DNA of 33,287 nucleotides from JADJYF01 sp043782755. GTDB lineage: Bacteria > Pseudomonadota > Gammaproteobacteria > Ga0077536. Shown one piece after another: positions 8,916 to 16,824 of this stretch. Position 1 is the first letter of the stretch, and each line of letters starts with the position of its first letter. Made by a program: the position numbers and the translations under genes. The notes under the pieces are model-generated. The model saw only the letters and a program-made list of their open reading frames with translations. It was not told the origin of the DNA and searched no databases. The stretch is taken from contig JAYWAC010000167.1 in the NCBI GenBank assembly GCA_043782755.1, positions 1-33,287 of the forward strand. Direction: 5' to 3'.

Positions 8916-9833
8916 TCAGGCTCCTGTCACGAAGTTCAGGATTCCATTCCAGTAGTGGTCAAGAAAGAAGAAGAAGAACAGCCCCGTCAGATAGACGATG
9001 GAATAGCGGAAGGCCGCCCAGGCGATCTGATCATCATCATCGCGCAGCATGGCAATGGCGTAGTACAGAAACACCGCGTCCAAGGCCAGCGCACCAATCA
9101 AATAGACCAGACCGCTCATGTAGGTCACATAGGGCAGGATGGTCGAAATGGTCAGAATGACGGTGTAGAGCAGAATCTGCTTGCGGGTGAAATCGACGCC
9201 GTGGGTGATAGGCAGCATCGGAATCTGCGCCTTGGCATATTCCTCGCGACGATAGATGGCGAGCGCCCAGAAGTGGGGGGGCGTCCAGGCGAATATGATC
9301 ATGAACAGCAACAGGGCATGGGGATCGACCTGGCCGGTGACAGCGGTCCAGCCCAGCACCGGCGGCGCGGCACCGGCGGCACCACCGATGACGATGTTCT
9401 GCGGCGTCGCGTACTTGAGATACATGGTGTAGATGACCGCGTAGCCGATCAGCGAAGCGAAAGTCAGCGTAGCGGTCAGCACGTTGACGAAGGCCACCAG
9501 CAGATACATTGCCAGCGCGCCAATGATCAGTGCGAAGACCAAAGCCTGAGTACGGTTCAGACCGCCCTGTGGCAAGGGTCGGTTCTTGGTGCGCGCCATC
9601 AAGGCGTCGATGCGATGCTCGGCGACGTGGTTGATGGCCGCTGCCGAAGCCGCGGCGAGACCGATGCCGAGCGTGGCGGGGATCAGAATGGCCAGCGGCA
9701 CAGCACCTGGTGTCGCGAGGAACATGCCGATCACCGCCGTGAACACGATGAGGCCAACGACTCGCGGCTTACAAAGCTCGGCATAGTCGCGCCAGTGCGC
9801 GAGCGCGGAAGGAACCATACTTTCGGTCAGCAT
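8916..9833 (-). CDS. ctaB: Protoheme IX farnesyltransferase (heme O synthase)
   Basis: CtaB/CyoE attaches a farnesyl group to heme B, giving heme O, the precursor of heme A for the aa3 oxidase encoded nearby. The 305-residue UbiA-superfamily membrane protein has about eight to nine transmembrane helices. The prenyl-diphosphate/Mg site is NHVAEHRIDALMARTKNRPLP-like around residues 68-88, and the conserved loop FAWTPPHFWALAIYRREEY follows near the middle. Length is normal. The ATG at 9833 is used; an ATG five codons on (MVPSAL) is possible. ctaA ends 13 bases upstream. Heme A synthase beside it and a cytochrome oxidase operon nearby make the CtaB rather than quinol-oxidase CyoE role likely. Confidence 0.95.
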   Translation of the reverse strand: MLTESMVPSALAHWRDYAELCKPRVVGLIVFTAVIGMFLATPGAVPLAILIPATLGIGLAAASAAAINHVAEHRIDALMARTKNRPLPQGGLNRTQALVFALIIGALAMYLLVAFVNVLTATLTFASLIGYAVIYTMYLKYATPQNIVIGGAAGAAPPVLGWTAVTGQVDPHALLLFMIIFAWTPPHFWALAIYRREEYAKAQIPMLPITHGVDFTRKQILLYTVILTISTILPYVTYMSGLVYLIGALALDAVFLYYAIAMLRDDDDQIAWAAFRYSIVYLTGLFFFFFLDHYWNGILNFVTGA

Positions 9834-9846
9834 GATGGCATGCGTT

Positions 9847-10836
9847 TCAGTTTCGACGCGTGGAGTGCACGAGGGTTAACAGGGTCAACAGCAGCACTGC
9901 GGCGACGCCGTTGTGAGCGACCGCGACCGGAAGAGGGAGGCCACCCAGCACGTTAGTGATACCGAGGCTGACCTGCAGCGCAAGCGCGGCGAGTATACAT
10001 GATGCAACTCGACGCAGTCGTGGCTGGTGGCTGCGCCAGGCGAGCAAGGCTGTACTCGCGATCACAAGAGTCGCCAGCAGTGCGCCGAGCCGATGGCCAA
10101 CGTGAATGGCGGTGCGTGCCGGTGTGTCCAACACACCGAATTCATAGTTGATGCCCAGACCTCGCCACAGCACATAGGCTTCGTGGAAATCGGTGCGCGG
10201 CCACCAGCGTCCCTGGCAGGTCGGAAAATCGGTGCAGGCCAAGGCCGCGTAGTTCGCGCTCGTCCAACCGCCGAGGAAGATCTGCAGCACCAGCACCAGC
10301 ACCGCAAGACGGGCCAGACCGTATACGCCGGCGCGGGTCGCGGCGAGCGGCTTTAGTCCACGCACACTGAGCAGGTTCCACCATAACAGCGACAACGTGG
10401 CGAGCCCACCGAGTAAGTGGGCGCTGACCACCAAGGGTTTCAGCAGGAGCGTGACGGTCCACATGCCTAGCAAGCCCTGCAGGGCCACCAAAGGCACCAG
10501 CAGGAAAACCACCGGGCTCACACCGGCGGCGCGACGCGGCTTGCCACGCAGCGAAGCAGCGGCCAGCACGACGATGCCGAGCCCGAGCGTGCTGGCGAGA
10601 TAACGATGAATCATCTCGCGCCAGGCCTTGCCGGGTTCGAGTGGGCGGGTGTGCCAATCGGGATCCTGCAGGTGGACGTTGGCGTCCTGGCTGGGCACGG
10701 TCACATGACCATAACAGCCCGGCCAGTCTGGACAACCGAGGCCGGCGTCGCTCAAGCGCACGTAGGCGCCGAGCACGATCACGATGAACGCGAGCATCGG
10801 CAGAAAATGGGACAGCTGGCGCAGGGTTCGAGTCAT
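9847..10836 (-). CDS. ctaA: Heme A synthase (COX15/CtaA)
   Basis: CtaA oxidises the C8 methyl of heme O to a formyl group, making heme A. The 329-residue protein has about eight transmembrane helices in two related four-helix halves. Candidate heme-ligand histidines lie in EMIHRYLAS, SAHLLGGL, HVGHRLGALLA and VAHNGVAA. An extracytoplasmic cysteine pair, GLGCPDWPGCYG, lies after the first helix, and a second pair, CTDFPTCQG, lies in the second half, as in the proteobacterial COX15 class. Its start is two bases after the Sco-like gene's stop and ctaB follows in 13 bases, so the genes form one operon for heme A supply. Confidence 0.95.
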   Translation of the reverse strand: MTRTLRQLSHFLPMLAFIVIVLGAYVRLSDAGLGCPDWPGCYGHVTVPSQDANVHLQDPDWHTRPLEPGKAWREMIHRYLASTLGLGIVVLAAASLRGKPRRAAGVSPVVFLLVPLVALQGLLGMWTVTLLLKPLVVSAHLLGGLATLSLLWWNLLSVRGLKPLAATRAGVYGLARLAVLVLVLQIFLGGWTSANYAALACTDFPTCQGRWWPRTDFHEAYVLWRGLGINYEFGVLDTPARTAIHVGHRLGALLATLVIASTALLAWRSHQPRLRRVASCILAALALQVSLGITNVLGGLPLPVAVAHNGVAAVLLLTLLTLVHSTRRN

Positions 10837-10838
10837 GG

Positions 10839-11429
10839 TCAGCGGATGGCGGAGCCGCGCAGCAGGCGCTTAAGGTCTTCTTTGATGCCGGCTGGAGAGG
10901 CGTCGGCGGGAAATATCATCATCGCCAGACGGCGCGAATCCAGAATCACGATGCCTTGATCACGCGCCGTGCCGGTCCGCCCAGCGGCTTCGCGGGCGAG
11001 CCAGACGCGCGCGCCGGCGTCGGCAATCGTGAGTGCCTGGGCGATAGGCTGTGCGGGCGCGGCATCGACCAGGGCGGCGACATGAATGCGCGCGCCCTGG
11101 GCGCCGATCAGGCTGCGGATGGTGGTCAGCAGTTCAACCTGGCGAACACAGTCGGCCGCGCAGGGGCCGGGGCCGTAATACATGAGGCCCCATTCCGCAG
11201 GCGCCAGCTTCAAAGCGTCGAGAGCAGCGCAGGCCGGGTTGGCGGCAAAATCGACCGGCGGTTGGAGCAACTCGCCATGGTTGAGCTGCCGTGGTGGCAG
11301 CGCTTCGGGATGCACGATGGCGAACCACCAGGCGACCAGAATGGGTGCGACGAAGGCGGCGACCACCGCGAGCGGCACCCAGCCGTTGCGCTTCGGTGAG
11401 AGCGGGTGTGTGGGACTGATATCAGCCAT
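10839..11429 (-). CDS. Sco-like membrane protein of the oxidase assembly cluster
   Basis: This 196-residue protein has one N-terminal transmembrane helix (about 16-38) and an extracytoplasmic domain. That domain carries GPGPCAADC (Cys90 and Cys94), a C-x3-C motif placed like the copper-binding motif of Sco/SenC chaperones, followed by a helix and the strand ARIHVAALVD. It corresponds by order to the conserved unnamed gene between SURF1 and ctaA in pseudomonads. I chose the ATG at 11429 (MADISPTHPL); the frame extends to 11552 but that stretch overlaps SURF1 and reads as its shadow. It overlaps the SURF1 end by eight bases. A copper-delivery or redox role in CuA assembly is an inference; the usual downstream Sco histidine is not obvious. 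Confidence 0.82.
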   Translation of the reverse strand: MADISPTHPLSPKRNGWVPLAVVAAFVAPILVAWWFAIVHPEALPPRQLNHGELLQPPVDFAANPACAALDALKLAPAEWGLMYYGPGPCAADCVRQVELLTTIRSLIGAQGARIHVAALVDAAPAQPIAQALTIADAGARVWLAREAAGRTGTARDQGIVILDSRRLAMMIFPADASPAGIKEDLKRLLRGSAIR

Positions 11430-12162
11430 GCCGGCGCCTCTTGCCGTAGAGATTCCATATACCGATGCCAGCCAGTACGGTGGCCATGGCGAACCATTGC
11501 ACTGCATAGGAACGGTTGCGGGCCGAGCCGTCGCCGGGCAATTGCCAGTCAACGGTCAGGGCGCCGAGCGCCTGGCCGTCGAGGTAGACGATACCTGGCC
11601 ATAAGGGGTGGTCGAGCAGCGACTCGATGCCAGGGATCTTCACCCGCTGCACGCGGAAAACCTGCGGGCTCATGATCTCAGCCTGGTCGGCGCTGGCTTC
11701 GAGCTCGATGCCAACCGTTGGTTCAGGACCGATATATCCGCTGATGGTGGTCGGGTCGGCCGGCGCGAGGACGTCGGGAATGGTATTGCGGTCATCCGGC
11801 AGCGGCACCCAGCCACGATCAACAAGTAGCATCGCGCCGTTATCGGCAACGAAAGGCGTGAGAATTTCGTAGCCAGGCCGGCCTTGGTTGATGCGGTTGT
11901 CGAGTACCACATGCTGGTCGAGATAGTGACCGCGCACCGTCACTCGCCGCCATAGACTATCGCCAAGAGGCGCACCGCGCTCAATGGTTTCGAATGCGAG
12001 GGGTGATGCGGCCTGGCGATCGGCGAAAGCCTGGTGGCGAGTTTGTTTTTCGTGCGCGCGATGCAATTGCCAGACGCCGAGACTGGACAATCCCGTGCAG
12101 GCAGCCGCCAGCAGCAGTGTCAGGGCAAAGCGGATCCAGGGATTGATTGAGAGGCTGCGCAC
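11422..12162 (-). CDS. SURF1-family cytochrome oxidase assembly protein
   Basis: SURF1 proteins help insert heme A into subunit I of cytochrome oxidase. The 246-residue protein has the family layout: an N-terminal helix (about 12-32) ending in LGVWQLHRAHEK, a central extracytoplasmic domain with R-V-T-V-R-G-x-Y and the diagnostic RPGYEILTPF and LLVDRGWVP segments, and a C-terminal helix (about 219-238) followed by KRRRHG. Length is normal. It is the first gene of the leftward heme A/assembly operon and diverges from the DUF2909 gene across 47 bases, which must carry both promoters. Confidence 0.95.
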   Translation of the reverse strand: MRSLSINPWIRFALTLLLAAACTGLSSLGVWQLHRAHEKQTRHQAFADRQAASPLAFETIERGAPLGDSLWRRVTVRGHYLDQHVVLDNRINQGRPGYEILTPFVADNGAMLLVDRGWVPLPDDRNTIPDVLAPADPTTISGYIGPEPTVGIELEASADQAEIMSPQVFRVQRVKIPGIESLLDHPLWPGIVYLDGQALGALTVDWQLPGDGSARNRSYAVQWFAMATVLAGIGIWNLYGKRRRHG

Positions 12163-12209
12163 AAATAACCGATAATCAGAATCGACTCACTTTAAATCTC
12201 GAGCTCGCC

Positions 12210-12425
12210 ATGACCACGTCCCCCATCGTCAAATCCGTGATCATCGGAATGTTCATCATGATCCTCGTGGCCTTAGGCTCGGCATTCTTGAGTCTGTTCC
12301 GTCGCCGCACGGATGACGACGGCAAGGCGACGGTCAAAGCCCTGACGATACGTGTCGGCTTATCCATTGCCTTGGTCGTGACGATCTTCATTCTGAACGC
12401 ACTCGGCATCATTTCGCCGAATTGA
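12210..12425 (+). CDS. DUF2909-type twin-transmembrane protein
   Basis: This 71-residue protein has two hydrophobic helices (about 6-29 and 46-66) joined by a basic and acidic loop, RRRTDDDGK. I begin it at the ATG at 12210 (MTTSPIVKSVIIG) rather than at the upstream opening that overlaps SURF1. Small twin-helix proteins of this family sit between oxidase subunit III and SURF1 in pseudomonads, which is exactly this position. A role in oxidase assembly or stability is inferred from that conserved placement. It is followed by a hairpin shared with the converging ctaE operon. Confidence 0.85.
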   Translation: MTTSPIVKSVIIGMFIMILVALGSAFLSLFRRRTDDDGKATVKALTIRVGLSIALVVTIFILNALGIISPN

Positions 12426-12430
12426 GTTTC

Positions 12431-12456
12431 AAAAAAACGCCACCGCGAGGGTGGCG
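12431..12456 (-). terminator. Intrinsic terminator of the cox operon
   Basis: Reading leftward, CGCCACC (12438-12444) and GGTGGCG (12450-12456) form a seven-pair GC-rich stem with a five-base loop, followed at once by seven T (12437-12431). It lies 35 bases past the ctaE stop. Rightward, the same stem is followed by CTCTTCCTT, so it may also end the DUF2909 transcript. Confidence 0.9.
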
Positions 12457-12491
12457 CTCTTCCTTGTGCGTGGTGCGTGTGATGGTTCGAA

Positions 12492-13370
12492 TCAGAGCCA
12501 GTACACGAAAATGAATAGGCCGATCCACACGACGTCAACGAAGTGCCAGTACCAGGCCACTGCTTCGAAAGCGAAATGATGCTTGGGCGTGAAGTGACCA
12601 GAGATGGAGCGCGCCAGAACCACCGACAGCATGATGGTGCCCATGGTCACATGGAAACCGTGGAAGCCGGTCAGCATGAAGAACGTCGCACCGTAGATAC
12701 CGGAGTTCAGCGTCAAGCCGAGTACATGATACGCATGGCCGTATTCTGTCGTCTGCAGAAACACGAAGGTCGCACCGAGAGCCACCGTCGCGGCCAGGCC
12801 AAGAATCAGCTGACCACGATTGCCCTTCTGCAAACCCCAATGCGCCCAGGTCACGGTCGCGCCGCTGCTCAGCAGGATGAGGGTGTTTTTTAAGGGCACA
12901 CCCCATGCGCCGATGGTTTCCTTGAAATGAGCGAAACCATAGCTGGACGGCGGATTGAATAGCGGCCAGGTCGCTGCGAACTGCGGCCACAGGAATTGGT
13001 TGGTGGCATGCTTGGCGCCTTCGCCACCGAGCCACGGCACCGAGTACATGCGAGCGTAATACAGTGCGCCGAAGAAGGCGGCGAAGAACATCACTTCGGA
13101 GAAGATGAACCAGCCCATGCCCATACGGAAGCTGACATCTACCTGTTCGTTAAATTTGCCGGACTCGCTCTCACCGATGACGGTGCCAAACCAGCCGAAT
13201 AGCATGTAGACGAACATCAGGAAACCGGCGCCGAGGATCATCGGACCGACGGCGTGGCCGTTGAGGGAGGTTGCGCCGCCGACAAACATCGTGAAGATCG
13301 CGATACTCGCGGTGATCGGCCAGCGACTTGGTTCTGGGACGTAATAGTCTGCGTGGTCTGCACTACTCAT
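12492..13370 (-). CDS. ctaE: Cytochrome c oxidase subunit III
   Basis: Subunit III is the seven-helix (approximately) non-redox core subunit of the aa3 oxidase in the inner membrane; it supports proton uptake and stability. The 292-residue protein has the subunit III marks: RMGMGWFIFSEVMFFAAFFGALYY (about 80-103) with its conserved glutamate, TLILLSSGATVTWAHW, QTTEYGHAY, FFMLTGFHGFHVTMG, and the C-terminal AVAWYWHFVDVVWIGLF. Its length near 290, with an insert of aromatic residues around 115-145, is usual for pseudomonad-like oxidases. It is the last gene of the cox operon, 53 bases after ctaG, and ends just before a strong terminator. Confidence 0.96.
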   Translation of the reverse strand: MSSADHADYYVPEPSRWPITASIAIFTMFVGGATSLNGHAVGPMILGAGFLMFVYMLFGWFGTVIGESESGKFNEQVDVSFRMGMGWFIFSEVMFFAAFFGALYYARMYSVPWLGGEGAKHATNQFLWPQFAATWPLFNPPSSYGFAHFKETIGAWGVPLKNTLILLSSGATVTWAHWGLQKGNRGQLILGLAATVALGATFVFLQTTEYGHAYHVLGLTLNSGIYGATFFMLTGFHGFHVTMGTIMLSVVLARSISGHFTPKHHFAFEAVAWYWHFVDVVWIGLFIFVYWL

Positions 13371-13423
13371 GACTTATTTCTCGATTTAAGTGAAATTCCC
13401 CGAAGCCGGCTTCGACTTCGACT

Positions 13424-13999
13424 TCATGAACGCGGCTTGGCCACTTCTGCGTTTGACGCAGTCGGTTTCAGCGACTCGAAAAACGTATAGCCCAAGGTCA
13501 ACACCGTGACTTCCTGCGGCAGACGCGGATCGATGATGAAACGCACCGGCATACGGCGGGTTTCGCCCGCTGCCAGCGTCTGCTGGGTAAAACAGAAACA
13601 TTCGGTCTTCTTGAAATACTTGGCGACGGTGTTCGGTGCCACGCTGGGCACGGCGTTGCCGTCAATCGAACCGGTATCCCAGTTATGTACTTCGAACTCG
13701 ACCTGGGTCTCAACACCAGGATGCACCACCACCTTGTTGACCATTGGCTTGAAGTCCCAGGGCATCTGCGCGTCGACATTGGTGACGAACTCGACCGTGA
13801 TCGAGCGACTCTCGTCGACCGGCAATGCGGCGGCCTGCGCTTCCGTCAGTCTGCCGGTCTTGCCGTTCAAACCCGTCACCGTGCAGAACACGTTGTAGAT
13901 CGGCACCAGGGCGTAGCCGAAGCTGAACATCACGCAGGTCGCAAGCACTAGCTTGATAACGGTGCGGCGGTTGGCAGATTTTTGAGTGGCTTCGTTCAT
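13424..13999 (-). CDS. ctaG: Cytochrome oxidase copper-B assembly protein CtaG (Cox11)
   Basis: CtaG/Cox11 delivers copper to the CuB site of subunit I. The 191-residue protein has a single N-terminal helix (about 13-33, VIKLVLATCVMFSFGYALVPIYNVFC) and a periplasmic immunoglobulin-like domain with the copper-binding CFCF motif (KKTECFCFTQQTL). The following GE-T-R-R-M-P-V-R-F-I-I-D-P-x-L-P is diagnostic. I take the ATG at 13999 (MNEATQKSANRR); the frame opens to 14110 but that part overlaps the small assembly gene and lacks homology. It starts four bases after that gene's stop. Confidence 0.95.
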   Translation of the reverse strand: MNEATQKSANRRTVIKLVLATCVMFSFGYALVPIYNVFCTVTGLNGKTGRLTEAQAAALPVDESRSITVEFVTNVDAQMPWDFKPMVNKVVVHPGVETQVEFEVHNWDTGSIDGNAVPSVAPNTVAKYFKKTECFCFTQQTLAAGETRRMPVRFIIDPRLPQEVTVLTLGYTFFESLKPTASNAEVAKPRS

Positions 14000-14003
14000 C
14001 ACA

Positions 14004-14129
14004 TTACAACTTCGAAATGAAAACCCAAGCGTAGATGGCGGCCACAACCGCCGCGAGGATGATGGCGGTGCGCGTCGCTGCCCGCTGCTGGGCGACGCGC
14101 ACTTCATCATCGACCGGGTGATCGCTCAT
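14004..14129 (-). CDS. Cytochrome oxidase small assembly protein, 41 residues
   Basis: A short frame between ctaD and ctaG encodes MSDHPVDDEVRVAQQR followed by ATRTAIILAAVVAAIYAWVF and ISKL: a charged N-terminus and one transmembrane helix (about residues 20-38). Small one-helix proteins at this exact place occur in many proteobacterial cox operons and are annotated as oxidase small assembly proteins. An in-frame ATG two codons upstream (14135) is a possible alternative start. It begins eight bases after the ctaD stop and ends four bases before the ctaG start, as expected for a translated operon member. Function is inferred from place and shape. Confidence 0.8.
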   Translation of the reverse strand: MSDHPVDDEVRVAQQRAATRTAIILAAVVAAIYAWVFISKL

Positions 14130-14137
14130 GATCATGC

Positions 14138-15733
14138 TCAGCGCATGCCACCTTCAATAGTGGCCGGGTCTGGCGGCGTATTGAAGCTGTGGTAGGGCGG
14201 CGGCGAAGGCAAGGTCCACTCCAGGCCGTGCGCGCCTTCCCACACCTGGTCGGTAGCCTTCACACCACCCTTCACGCACTTCACAATGACGGCCACGAAC
14301 AGTAACTGCGACAGACCGAACACGAAACCACCGATGCTCGACACCATGTTGAAGTCGGCGAACTGTACCGCGTAGTCAGGTATGCGACGCGGCATCCCGG
14401 CTAGACCTAAGAAGTGCTGCGGGAAAAACAATACGTTCACCGATACCGTCGACAGCCAGAAGTGCCATTTGCCGAGCGCTTCGTCGTACATATGGCCGGT
14501 CCATTTCGGCAGCCAGAAGTAGGTGCCGGCCATCAGCGCGAAGATCGCACCGGTGACGAGCACGTAGTGGAAGTGGGCGACGACGAAGTAGGTGTCGTGG
14601 TACTGGAAATCGACCGGTGTGACACCCAGCATCAAGCCCGAGAAGCCACCAATGGTAAACAAGATGATGAAGGCCAATGCAAACAGCATGGGCGTCTCGA
14701 AGGTCATTGAGCTTTGCCACATGGTGGCCACCCAGTTAAAGACTTTCACGCCGGTTGGCACCGCGATCAGAACCGTCGTGTACATGAAGAACAACTCACC
14801 CGCGAGCGGCATGCCGACCGTAAACATGTGATGAGCCCACACGATGAACGACAGGAAGGCAATGGCACCAGTGGCGTAGACCATCGAGGCATAACCGAAC
14901 AGTGGTTTGCGTGCAAAGGTCGGGATGATGGCCGAGACGATACCGAAGGCCGGCAGGATCAGAATGTAGACCTCGGGGTGACCGAAGAACCAGAAGATGT
15001 GCTGAAACATCACCGGGTCGCCGCCGCCGGCCGCGCTGAAGAACGAGGTGCCGAAGAACTTGTCGGTGAGTAGCATGGTCACGGCGCCCGCCAGCACCGG
15101 GATGGAGGCGATCAGCAGGAAGGCCGTGATGATCCAGGTCCACACGAACAGCGGCAGCTTCATCAAGGTCATGCCTGGCGCGCGCATGTTGAACACCGTG
15201 GCGATGATGTTGATGGCGCCTGCGATCGAGGATGCACCCATGAAGTGCACGGCAAAGATCAGAAAGGGGAAAGCCTGACCGGTCTGCAGGACCAGCGGCG
15301 GATACATGGTCCAGCCACCGGCGGGGCCACCGCCCGGCATGAACAACGTGCTCAACAGCAGGGTGAAGGCAAAGGGCAGAATCCAGAAGCTCCAGTTATT
15401 GAGGCGCGGCAGCGCCATGTCGGGCGCGCCGATCATCATCGGGATCATCCAGTTCGCGAAACCTGTCCAAGCCGGCATGACCGCGCCGAAGATCATGACC
15501 AGTGCGTGCATGGTGGTCATGGAATTGAAGAACTGGGGATCAACGAACTGCAGACCGGGCTGGAACAGCTCGGCGCGGATCACCATCGCCATCGACCCAC
15601 CGATAAAGAACATTATCAGCGAGAAGATCAAGTACATCGTGCCGATGTCCTTGTGGTTCGTGGTGGTCAGCCAGCGCTTGATGCCGCTTGGATGATAGCC
15701 ATGGTCCTCGTGGTGGGTGGCGGCCTCACTCAT
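14138..15733 (-). CDS. ctaD: Cytochrome c oxidase subunit I (aa3-type)
   Basis: Subunit I holds heme a and the heme a3-CuB centre where oxygen is reduced, and pumps protons. The 531-residue protein has the 12-helix heme-copper oxidase fold. Visible ligands are the heme a histidine in MTTMHALVMIF, the CuB histidine and cross-linked tyrosine in FFGHPEVYILILP, the CuB pair in WAHHMFTVGM, and the two heme histidines in HDTYFVVAHFHYVL. The glutamate in GHPEV marks the type A1 D-channel class. The N-terminus has G-I-K-R-W-L-T-T-T-N-H-K-D-I-G, standard for the family. Gap to ctaC is 71 bases and to the small assembly gene is eight. No truncation. Confidence 0.98.
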   Translation of the reverse strand: MSEAATHHEDHGYHPSGIKRWLTTTNHKDIGTMYLIFSLIMFFIGGSMAMVIRAELFQPGLQFVDPQFFNSMTTMHALVMIFGAVMPAWTGFANWMIPMMIGAPDMALPRLNNWSFWILPFAFTLLLSTLFMPGGGPAGGWTMYPPLVLQTGQAFPFLIFAVHFMGASSIAGAINIIATVFNMRAPGMTLMKLPLFVWTWIITAFLLIASIPVLAGAVTMLLTDKFFGTSFFSAAGGGDPVMFQHIFWFFGHPEVYILILPAFGIVSAIIPTFARKPLFGYASMVYATGAIAFLSFIVWAHHMFTVGMPLAGELFFMYTTVLIAVPTGVKVFNWVATMWQSSMTFETPMLFALAFIILFTIGGFSGLMLGVTPVDFQYHDTYFVVAHFHYVLVTGAIFALMAGTYFWLPKWTGHMYDEALGKWHFWLSTVSVNVLFFPQHFLGLAGMPRRIPDYAVQFADFNMVSSIGGFVFGLSQLLFVAVIVKCVKGGVKATDQVWEGAHGLEWTLPSPPPYHSFNTPPDPATIEGGMR

Positions 15734-15804
15734 GGATCTAACCTCGTATACAAAATCGATTCGAAAAAGGGCGGCTATCGGTCGCGGTTAGGCGCGGCCA
15801 AGCC

Positions 15805-16665
15805 TTACTGCTGAGCCATCGCGGCGGCCGGAACGGTGGCGCCGGCATCAGCGTGCTGGGTGGCGGTTTTCATCTTCGCGACCCAGGCGGTGTAATCTTC
15901 CGGCGACAGCGCATCGACCACGATAGGCATGAAGCCATGATCCTTGCCGCACAGTTCCGCACACTGACCGCGGTAGGTGCCCGCAGTCTGGATCTGCGCC
16001 CAAGATTCGTTGATGTAGCCCGGGATGGCATCGCGCTTCCAGCCGAGGGCCGGCACCCACCAGGCGTGGATGACATCGCCGGCGGTCGTCAGGAAGCGAA
16101 TCTTCTTGCCGACCGGGACGACCAGATGGTTGTCCACTTCGAGCAGGTAGTTCGGCACGGTTTTAGGGTCGATGCCGGATTTCAGCTGGCGAGCCATGTT
16201 GCTGTCACTGGCGAGGGTGCTGAAGAAATTGATGCCCTCGTCAATGTACTGATAGTGCCACTTCCACTGATAACCGGTGACTTTGATGGTCATGTCTGCG
16301 CCGGACACGTCTTCCATCAAGATCAGGGCATGCGTGGCGGGGACTGCCACGCCAATCAGGATCATGAACGGGATCAAGGTCCACAGTATCTCGACCTTGG
16401 TGCTCTCATGCCACTGTGCTGCTTTGGCGCCGGCGGATTTCCGGAAGGCGATAACGGAATAGAGAATCGCGCCAAAAACCACCACGCCGATGACGACGCA
16501 AACGCCTAAGACGAAATTGTGCAGGTCGTAGACCAAGTTGGCGTAAGGCGTAACGCCTCGCGTCAGGTTGAGCCCCCAGTCAGCCATAGCGACGCCCGGC
16601 AGGCCGAGGATCGCGCTCATCAACGCGATTTTTCGCCACAGATTGGAATGCTTGGAAAAAGTCAT
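15805..16665 (-). CDS. ctaC: Cytochrome c oxidase subunit II
   Basis: Subunit II accepts electrons from cytochrome c through the dinuclear CuA centre and passes them to heme a. The 286-residue precursor has a signal sequence (about 1-28), two transmembrane helices (about 46-69 and 92-112), and a periplasmic cupredoxin domain. CuA ligands are visible in DVIHAWW and in CAELCGKDHGFM (Cys, Glu, Cys, His, Met). The electron-entry aromatic patch YQWKWHYQY is present. There is no C-terminal heme c domain; the tail is alanine-rich. It is the first gene of the cox operon, with GGGAG nine bases before the ATG at 16665. The 159 bases upstream must hold the operon promoter. Confidence 0.97.
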   Translation of the reverse strand: MTFSKHSNLWRKIALMSAILGLPGVAMADWGLNLTRGVTPYANLVYDLHNFVLGVCVVIGVVVFGAILYSVIAFRKSAGAKAAQWHESTKVEILWTLIPFMILIGVAVPATHALILMEDVSGADMTIKVTGYQWKWHYQYIDEGINFFSTLASDSNMARQLKSGIDPKTVPNYLLEVDNHLVVPVGKKIRFLTTAGDVIHAWWVPALGWKRDAIPGYINESWAQIQTAGTYRGQCAELCGKDHGFMPIVVDALSPEDYTAWVAKMKTATQHADAGATVPAAAMAQQ

Positions 16666-16730
16666 GCTTGAAACTCCCGATACAGCGCGTGCGGGTTTGG
16701 TCCGTACCAGTTAGGTGTCGATTTTTTTGT

Positions 16731-16785
16731 GCTTTAAAGCGTTGCCCAGGGCAACCCGGCGTGGCAGGTGTTTCTCCTTGCCGGG
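16731..16785. repeat. Three abutting inverted repeats upstream of ctaC
   Basis: GCTTTAAAGC (16731-16740) is a perfect palindrome. GTTGCCC-A-GGGCAAC (16741-16755) follows with no gap. CCCGGC (16755-16760) pairs with GCCGGG (16780-16785) around a 19-base loop. They lie 66 to 120 bases ahead of the ctaC start and after the DUF2244 stop. There is an A-run rather than a T-run leftward, so they are not a classical terminator; they may be an operator or a leader structure. Confidence 0.45.
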
Positions 16786-16824
16786 CACCAGCGCCTGTCG
16801 TCTCAGAGCGGAGGCGGCTGTAGT

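Noticed and set aside
8856..9956. 366-codon rightward open frame
   Set aside because: Antisense to ctaB; its histidine-, glutamine- and arginine-rich product mirrors the hydrophobic codons of the membrane protein.
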